This document shows positions 37,330 through 64,000 of a stretch of 64,000 bases of DNA, in pieces. This DNA comes from Micromussa lordhowensis. Lineage: Eukaryota > Cnidaria > Anthozoa > Scleractinia > Lobophylliidae. The notes below the pieces were generated by a model. That model searched no databases. It was not told where the DNA came from and saw only the letters and a program-made list of their open reading frames with translations. How positions within the stretch are numbered: the first letter of the stretch is position 1; each line of letters starts with the position of its first letter. The position numbers were made by a program, and so were the translations under genes. The DNA is taken from the NCBI GenBank assembly GCA_964020085.1, contig OZ026606.1, positions 24,210,073 through 24,274,072 of the forward strand. The letters are read 5' to 3'.

Positions 37330-37481
37330 ACAATCTTGGACAAAATAAATGGAACATCTGGACCACCCCTCCCCCCATTTCAATGATGCCAAAATGGCGC
37401 GCTTTTGGCTTCTTCGCGCCTTCATCATTGCTTTGGGGGGGATGGGGGATAATTGTTCCATTTTATACTGTCCAAGATTGT
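37330..37481 (+). repeat. 152-bp MITE, copy 2
   Basis: Same sequence as 35604-35755, with CAATCTTGGACA inverted ends and TA on both sides, which suggests a Tc1/mariner-type target. Confidence 0.88.
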
Positions 37482-37973
37482 AGGTGAGGTTTTGTTTTGA
37501 GGCTAGCAACTTACCAGCTATTTTGCAGAGTCAATTCATGACCAAGCCTGACTGAACATTTAAGTACTTGGACACATACAAGTGTTATTTGACCAATTGA
37601 AAACAAAACCACAACTTTTTTAAATTTATAATGCTAACGCATGTTCTTGGACCTTGCTTTAAGAATAAATATCTCCAGTTGATAAATGCAACCAGTGAGA
37701 AAGACCCTTGTCATCAAAGACGGCCTTATTTAAATTCAACAGGAACAATGACAAACTTAAACAGTGATGTATATTTCAACAGGCAGTAATTGTCATGTGT
37801 CTGGCATGCTGAATTCAAAATTAAGAAACCTTTTGAGTCAGCACTGGGTTTCCAAATTATTAGTGGCAATACACTGTATGTGGAGGCGGAGGCTTCAGAT
37901 TGGGTTGTCCCTGATATGTGTGATATCTGCATAGTTCACTAGTTTGCAGGCTTAATAATCCTCCAGTTGCCAA

Positions 37974-39648
37974 TTAATCTTGTTTCATCATTTTTACAAC
38001 TGTATCTTCAAACTTCCTGAAGAGAAAAAGTGAAATGTTTATCAAGTTAGATCACATGAATCCTGCTGTGACAATGTTGCAATGTTAAAAAAAAACACTT
38101 TGTAGTTACGGTTAGCCTCTTCTGGGTTCACAAATTGAAGGGGAATAAATGAAACTTAAGAATATTATGTAGCAAAAAAAGTATAATTATGTATCATCAT
38201 AGGCATACAAAGAGTAGCCTCCTACCATGGTTGCAACAGATGTCACTTTTCAAAATTCCCTGATTTTCCCCTGATAAAAATAACATTTCCCTGACTGAAA
38301 AAGTACAAAATGTCAGATCTAGTAGCGGCTTCTACCGTGAACTTACAGCTGTCCTTTCTACTTGCTTATTAAGACAAATAGGTTTCAATAAATTTTCCTT
38401 CTTTATATGTAAGGAAATTTATATTTGAGATCACAGTGACCCCAAATGTTTCTTCTAGCCTTCAGTGCTACTAAATCAGCCATGTTAAACTGTTCCAATT
38501 TCCCCTGATTTTTTTCCTGAATCAAAATAAAATTCCCTGATTTTCCCTGACCATTTCCTGATCTGTGCAGCCCTGCCTATGAAGATGTCCATATGGCTTG
38601 TCGTGAAATCTTTCCATCATTGGGGAGGAAAGATTGTAACAAGCTATAAGAATGTCTGCATAGGAGGCTATGCAAAGGGCTACAGCTAGACAGCAATTTA
38701 CAAGCTCTTGGTGCTGGATAATTCAAAATATAATATACTGCAATGGATCCCACCATAAATGATTACTCTGATGAGCATGTGCATTAAGATTTTTTTGTAA
38801 TAACTGTTTTGGCCTACAAGTTAAAGTTCATAAACAGCAAATTAATTTACCGTGATGTTATATTTTCTCCAGGGTTATAGAAAGGATTACAAAACATGTC
38901 TGTGTATGCTACGTGAAGCCTTCGGAACATCTAGCAGAATAAAGAGATAACACAGTCATTATTATTCTGGTTCTTGTTACAACAAATTAATTGGCCAAAT
39001 TATTCTGAGTTGCCTTTTGCCTCTGTGTCAAAACAAGTCTTTGTGCAAAACTATTTGTATGAAACTGTGTTCCACCTACAGGTTCATTTTCATGCAAATC
39101 GAAACTCATCCTCATATAAAAGGTTTTACACAAGGACTTATTACAAAACAAAGGCACAAGGTGACTTGGAAATCGCCTATTGGTGTTCACATGAAATTAA
39201 AAACAAGACCAAGCAGGTATGGGAAGTTACCCCCTAACTGCAGTCCTGTACAATTTGAATAATGGAGATAAGCTCATTAACTTAAAGAGTGGCTTACCGT
39301 TCTTATCTCGTTATCTCTCAAGGCAGTATTGGCTGACTCAACCACAACAACAAACTTGATTTTTGAATTTGTGACATAACCATATCTTTAAATTACCATC
39401 AAGGATCTTTCACTTCAAAGGGCATGCTCATCAAATAATCTTTGTTAACACTGAGTTGCAGATGTGAGTCAGTACAACTTCTCAGTGATTTCTCATCAAC
39501 ACAGCTACTTGGAATAATAATAGAGGCAGGAATAGGGGAGCAGGGATGGTGCAGTTGTGAGAGCGCTCTCTTGTGCGGGCCACAGGTTCTTCAGTTTTCC
39601 ACTGTAAAGTGTTTACACTCATTTAAGTTATTATTATTATTACTATTC

Positions 39649-39680
<32 letters not shown>

Positions 39681-42600
39681 AAATTGATTTTCTCCAATTG
39701 TCAGATGTTCCACTGGGTAACACTGATTGTGTCTCAGCAATAGCCTGCGTAGCTGGCGGGATCTCGTGCGCGAGTGCTTTTGTTTTGGTTGCGAAGCTGT
39801 GAACGCGAGTAGCGAAGCCATGAGGGGATTGGTGAAGAGTCGAGTTGAATTGAACTCGCGGCTCGTGTATTTCCTCGCAGGTCGTGAGGAAAACAAATGT
39901 CGGCTCCGCCGCCAAATATCGCTCGCTTGCTCACGAATCCCAGCAACTTCCCGTAGCTTAGAGACACAACACTTTTTGCAACAGATGAGCAGTTCGAAGA
40001 ATGGGCGATAATTGTACACTTCCAAGGAAGTCAGGTACACCTAACTTGCCAAGCCAGGCCTTTGATCTTTTTGATATGCCTCCGAGAGCACCAATCACAA
40101 TAGGTATTACTGTGACTTTCAAGGCTCCATGAATCCTTCTGATTTCGAATGTTAGTTCCTGGTACTTCTCAACCTTCTCCTCCTCAGTCTGAAGGATGTT
40201 CTGATCTGCTGGCACAGCTTTATCAATAAGTGTCCATTTCTGTGCGTCTTTATGCATTAGAGTAATGTCTGGCCGATTATGCTTCAGCACTTTGTCTGTG
40301 TAGATCGTCATTTCCCAGGTAATCCTCACCTCTCCATTTTCTGCGGTTGACAAGTGTTGGTGGTCATACCACTTGTTAGTACACTCTATCCCATACTTCC
40401 TGCACATCTCCCAGTGTACCTGCAGGGCCACCTTATCGTGGCACTTCCTATACTCTCTCTGGGCAAGCTTCTTGCATCCACTGACAATGTGTCTTACTGT
40501 TTCGGCGGTTTCTCCACACAATCTACACAGTGGTGTCTCCGAGGTCTTGTCTATGCTGTACTTGATAGAGTTTGTTCTTAAAGCTTGTTCCTGAGCCGCC
40601 AGAATCAGGCCTTCTGTCTCCTTTTTTAAAAATCCATTCCTTAGCCATCTCCAGGACTCCTCTCCAGCTATGTTTGATATTTGTTGGATAAACTCCCCAT
40701 GCAGGGCTTTCTCCTTCCAATTTTTAACTTTCTCTTCTTTCCTCCTCCTCTCATAGTCCTGCAGGGTCTCTTCTTCAACAATAACATTCTCCTTTAATGC
40801 AGCTTGAAGCATCCATTCTGTACTCTCTCTCAGATAGCCATGAAGGGATTTGCTCTCCCTCTTTACAATAAGCAGGAAAATCGAAATGATGGTTCCTAAA
40901 ACGTGCACCATGTGCCAAATTCCAAGTTGATCCAGGAAAACACAAGCATTTCTGAACGAGTTCTTGTGATTCTTTGTCCTCTGTGAACAAATTACATATT
41001 TATACATAGTTTTTTTTTACAATTACTTGTAATTAAGTCATGATTGTTTTAAGTTTCACACTTGCAGGCTTGGTTGGCTATACATGATTGTGTTGATCTG
41101 GACTGATTCATTTTTCTTTTCTTATAAAGAGCAAATTGAGTTCCTACATTTAATGTATCTTTCCCAGGTTCCCTAAGCCCTCGCCTGTTCCTGTCTAGAA
41201 TCTTCAATGAAACCTGCTGTCCTAGTACGTGTGTGCTAGATATGTCTCAACTTGATATTAGAATTTCCAGTCAAAAAGGATACACTTTATAATCTTCTGT
41301 GGGGTATAACAATCCAAGGTATAGCTCTCGAGGATCATTTGAGCTTTTAGTGAGTGATGACACTGGAAATGAAAACAATACCTTTTGATAAAGTTTGAGA
41401 ATTAGAAATTAAACACACACAGGAGAAGGACACAGGAGGAGCTCTTATGCTTGCAATTATGCTTACACTTGTGATTGTATTGCGAATACCAGGCTTAAGT
41501 TGCAGGTTCCCCCTGTTGTATCCTCAGCTGGGCTAGTCCAGTCTTTGTCTCCGCCAATCTCCTCTCCCTCTCCCCCCCCCCCCCGCCCCCTCTATCCCTA
41601 CTTCACAACCACAAAGATGGTAAGTTTTTGCTATCACAGGGCAAATTCCTTGGAGGAGGGGTGGAATGGAATGCAACATACAGTAGTGGAACTTCGATTT
41701 AATGAACCTCTATATAACGAAGTCGTCGGTATAACGAATGATATTCTTCGCCCCAGTAATAGTGAAATGTCTGGAAAAGAACCTTGATACAACGAAACCT
41801 TGTTATAGCGAACATATTTTGGCAGTCCCCCGGCCCTTCGTTGTATCAACGTTCCACTGTACACACATACATTTCATTGAAGCTCCCTTGAAAGACCCTT
41901 GATAACCTAAGTCAATAAAGTTTTTCACAATAACTGCAAAAATTCTTCCATGCTCATTGGCTAATTTTCATTGTCAATAAGTGGACAGACACATGAATTT
42001 ATGACGCAACAAGCACCAAAAGTGGACAATTTGACGATTTGTTATATTTGTTAAAAACATTTTGAGGGCAGTTTTTCATGTTTCTGTCCTGTTATTGACA
42101 ATGAATTTCATCATAACATTTTCAAAGTAGTCTGCTGACAAGGCGATAGCCGAGTGGATGCACAGCTAATTTGACAATGCTATGACGAAATTCATGATCA
42201 ATAACAGGACAGACGCATGAAAAACTGCTGTCAATTTCTCAAATAGCCCAGCCTGGTGCTGTTCAAACTGAAACCACTGTCACAACATTTTTCTCGGAGT
42301 GGTGGAGGGATATGGGTCCTTGGGAGAGAAGTATCTGGGAGGATGAATAAGCCATAGCCCATTTCGCAGATACGGCGGCCATTTTTGAATTTATTGTTTT
42401 AAATATCTATTATGGGATGCTCTGGCTCTGGGGGCAAATACATATTTATTTGCCCCCTGAGCATCCCATAATAGATATTTAAAACAATAGAATTCAAAAT
42501 GGCCGCCATATCTGCGAAATGGGCTATCAATGCAAGTCTTTCTCTCCCTCTCTCAAGAAATGACAGTGCGACTTTACTTAACGCACGTACTAACATTTCA

Positions 42601-42871
42601 TTTGCAATAAATCGCAAAACTTACAACCTATCATTGTTTTTTACTTCAACCTTTTAATTAAGCTTTATAACTCACCCTTCTCCTCAACAACATCCAGCGA
42701 AGTATGAACTGTGTAGTGAAATTTTAGCTCTTCTTCTGGTGAGACTGTTCGAAGAAACAACGGATAATTCTGAAAAAAAGATCAGATTTCGTCAAACGGG
42801 AAAAGCTTGCTAAATAGCCAAGAACAAGTCATGTTTACCTCTTTCCCTATCACGGCCACGCAGACCGCCAT
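37974..42871 (-). CDS. TRAPPC2L: TRAPP complex subunit 2-like protein, 6 exons
   Basis: Minus-strand exons in coding order: 42871-42839, 42769-42676, 41362-41284, 39385-39298, 38930-38851, 38016-37974. Phases agree and give 138 residues, the usual length. Diagnostic blocks are [99 protein letters not shown] and the C-terminal [14 protein letters not shown]2L is a longin-fold (sedlin-like) subunit of the TRAPP tethering and Rab-exchange complexes at the ER-Golgi. The start codon lies inside a CCAAGATGGCGGTC sequence, a YY1-type initiator motif. The gene shares a 164-bp spacer with the divergent GALNS. Intron 3 (39386-41283) contains a LINE fragment in the same orientation and pieces of a SINE. 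Confidence 0.95.
38983..39190. repeat. MITE of the GTCAAAACAAGTCYTTGTGC family
   Basis: TGTGTCAAAACAAGTCTTTG at left and TTTTACACAAGGACTTATTA at right are inverted. No inner palindrome. Lies in TRAPPC2L intron 4. Confidence 0.68.
39533..39600 (+). repeat. tRNA-derived SINE head, interrupted
   Basis: GGGGAGCAGGGATGGTGCAG followed by GTGAGAGCGCTC resembles the A-box head of the SINE copies at 1789 and 54577. The rest of the SINE does not follow; its tail appears at about 40915-41035 beyond the LINE. Confidence 0.65.
39627..39679. repeat. (TTA)n microsatellite at the LINE 3' end
   Basis: About 50 bp of TTA/ATT units with two interruptions. On the minus strand it is the A-rich trinucleotide tail of the LINE. 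Confidence 0.85.
39630..40910 (-). mobile_element. 5'-truncated non-LTR retrotransposon (LINE), 3' part of ORF2
   Basis: Minus-strand frame 41007-39958 reads a C-terminal LINE ORF2 region from about 40870: [16 protein letters not shown], then the cysteine motif [18 protein letters not shown], the [12 protein letters not shown] block, and [12 protein letters not shown] and [12 protein letters not shown]. This post-RT segment is common in invertebrate non-LTR elements. The 3' tail runs into a TAA/ATT microsatellite at 39627-39679. A probable MITE interrupts the 3' UTR at about 39740-39957. RT and endonuclease are missing. Same strand as TRAPPC2L, in its intron 3. Confidence 0.78.
39740..39957. 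repeat. Probable MITE inside the LINE 3' UTR
   Basis: A GC-richer block starting AGCCTGCGTAGCTGGCGGGA, unlike its AT-rich surroundings, with no coding similarity. Called from composition and from interrupting the LINE tail; the right end is approximate. Confidence 0.4.
40915..41035 (+). repeat. SINE tail fragment beyond the LINE
   Basis: CACAAGCATTTCTGAACGAG and TTCTTGTGA match the tail of the SINE at 2207-2240 in the same orientation, ending in an AT-rich stretch. Confidence 0.55.
41681..41859. repeat. Tc1/mariner (Tigger-like) MITE in TRAPPC2L intron 2
   Basis: CAGTAGTGGAACTTCGATTT at left, GTTCCACTG at right, TA on both sides. Internal TATAACGAAG-type units recur, as in Tigger-derived MITEs. 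Confidence 0.75.
42070..42229. repeat. Foldback repeat in TRAPPC2L intron 2
   Basis: GCAGTTTTTCATGTTTCTGT with CCTGTTATTGACAATGAATT pairs with the inverted copy ending at 42229. Arms are about 48 bp. Confidence 0.75.
42355..42526. repeat. Near-perfect palindromic MITE in TRAPPC2L intron 2
   Basis: TAGCCCATTTCGCAGATACG pairs with its complement at the right end, with AAATATCTATTATGGGATGC pairing inside. The short loop is near 42440. Confidence 0.85.
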
Positions 42872-43035
42872 CTTGGTTTGAGGAGGTTTACCACTGACAA
42901 GCAAGACAGAGGGCTTACTCTCATGGAAGACCAAGTGAACACGTGATTTTCCCGTGAGGATTTCTCCAACTCCTCTTGCACGAAAGCCAAACAACTGATC
43001 CGTGAACTGCGAAAGTTGCTGAAAGCGGAAGAATT
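42872..43035. promoter_or_regulatory. Bidirectional promoter TRAPPC2L / GALNS
   Basis: Only 164 bp separates the start codons. The TRAPPC2L ATG sits in CCAAGATGGCGGTC (minus strand, 42876-42863), a strong YY1-type initiator motif. Confidence 0.7.
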
Positions 43036-63382
<20,347 letters not shown>

Positions 63383-63525
63383 GTAAGAAACTGAAACGTC
63401 GGCACCCATTTGTTTCTTGTTACCGAAATAAAGTTCTCCGCCGCGATTTCTCTCTATTTTAACACCGTGTCTACAGATGAAAAGCAAAACCCTGGCGCTT
63501 GAGATCTCCTCCTTGTATTATTAAT

Positions 63526-63873
63526 AGAGAGCTTAAGCAAACCACAACGGCAACGAGAAGGTCACCAAACAAAAGGTTTAACGAGTAGAACAATAGCTGT
63601 GCACGTGCCATAGATCTTTGTACATTTCTTTGCCGTCCACTGCACAACAACAACGTGAAATGACTATTTTGGAGAACGACAACGACGACGGCTAAATATT
63701 TAGCATTTTCATTTGGAATTGAACGCTGGCATATATGCATTTGCATATTTAACCTGAGCAAGTTCTGAGACAAACAGCACTGAACAAATCTAGACAATAT
63801 AAGGTAAAATATAAATTCAATTTTTACAAGGCCTTGTCCTCGGAGTGGTCGTCGTCGTTGCTTAAGCTCTCTA
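63526..63873. repeat. MITE with TAGAGAGCTTAAGCAA ends at the right edge
   Basis: TAGAGAGCTTAAGCAAACCA at left and GTCGTTGCTTAAGCTCTCTA at right, inverted. ACAACGGCAACGAGAAGG-type sequence lies inside. Superfamily not assigned. In the intron after GALNS exon 13. Confidence 0.72.
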
Positions 63874-64000
63874 ATGACAATTTTTCACACAGCCTACGAC
63901 CTTCCTATTCAAGAGTAATCGCTCGAGACGTTATACTACTCCAAGCTCTTAAGTTAACTACAGTAAAAGCTGTTCTTCTGAGGAATAACTCAGCTGAGCG

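Larger units (their letters stand above)
34219..37973. other. Convergent intergenic gap PABPN1 / TRAPPC2L
   Basis: 3.7 kb without a recognisable gene. It holds the PABPN1 3' UTR (AATAAA 34761), two nested or identical MITE sets (35.2-35.8 and 37.3 kb) and the tRNA-like block at 36.4 kb. The remainder is AT-rich sequence without a clear signal. Confidence 0.75.

Noticed and set aside
63885..63960. CACAG acceptor-like site that might begin the last GALNS exon
   Set aside because: The sequence after it does not read as the expected conserved C-terminus (tryptophan, prolines, cysteines) and soon meets a stop; the exon is more likely past the edge.

Overview
The window is animal nuclear DNA. It is AT-rich, has GT-AG introns and single-copy housekeeping genes, and carries a very heavy, nested load of transposable elements. 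The repeat set (palindromic MITEs, tRNA-derived SINEs, tyrosine-recombinase retrotransposons, a MULE, Kolobok-like and piggyBac-like elements) and the vertebrate-like gene structures suggest a cnidarian, most likely an anthozoan such as a stony coral. The species itself is an inference. All exon chains were assembled by eye from conserved protein sequence, splice sites and matching intron phases.

Six host genes are present. From left to right: ECI2 (minus, 1372-13333) and NEURL2 (plus, 13583-16575) diverge from a 249-bp spacer. SEH1L (minus, 18625-26051) and PABPN1 (plus, 26546-34218) diverge from a 494-bp spacer. TRAPPC2L (minus, 37974-42871) and GALNS (plus, 43036 to beyond the right edge) diverge from a 164-bp spacer. 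The layout is therefore three head-to-head pairs with two convergent gaps (16.6-18.6 kb and 34.2-38.0 kb). Each divergent spacer or start-codon region carries a YY1-like ATGGCG motif. The PABPN1 / TRAPPC2L / GALNS order and orientation equals that of human 16q24.3 (PABPN1L, TRAPPC2L, GALNS) as I know it, which makes this an apparently very old gene block.

Introns and gaps hold the mobile DNA. ECI2 intron 2 contains a decayed antisense DIRS-like retroelement (7.9-11.6 kb) and a tRNA-derived SINE. PABPN1 introns hold a piggyBac-like TTAA element (29.2-30.8 kb) and a Kolobok-like TTAA element with a broken THAP domain (32.5-34.1 kb). TRAPPC2L introns hold a LINE 3' fragment sitting inside a split SINE. 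GALNS intron 5 carries a PAT/Ngaro-type element (46.7-50.9 kb) with textbook split direct repeats but no reverse-transcriptase core. GALNS intron 11 carries a complete-looking Mutator-like element (56.35-61.67 kb) with roughly 200-bp terminal inverted repeats, a candidate 8-bp target duplication and an unbroken four-exon transposase with PHD and FLYWCH fingers.

The host genes act in unrelated processes: fatty-acid beta-oxidation, a Cullin-5 type E3 adaptor, nuclear pore/GATOR scaffold, nuclear poly(A) binding, vesicle tethering, and lysosomal glycosaminoglycan breakdown. No operon, CRISPR, rRNA or intact tRNA gene was seen.
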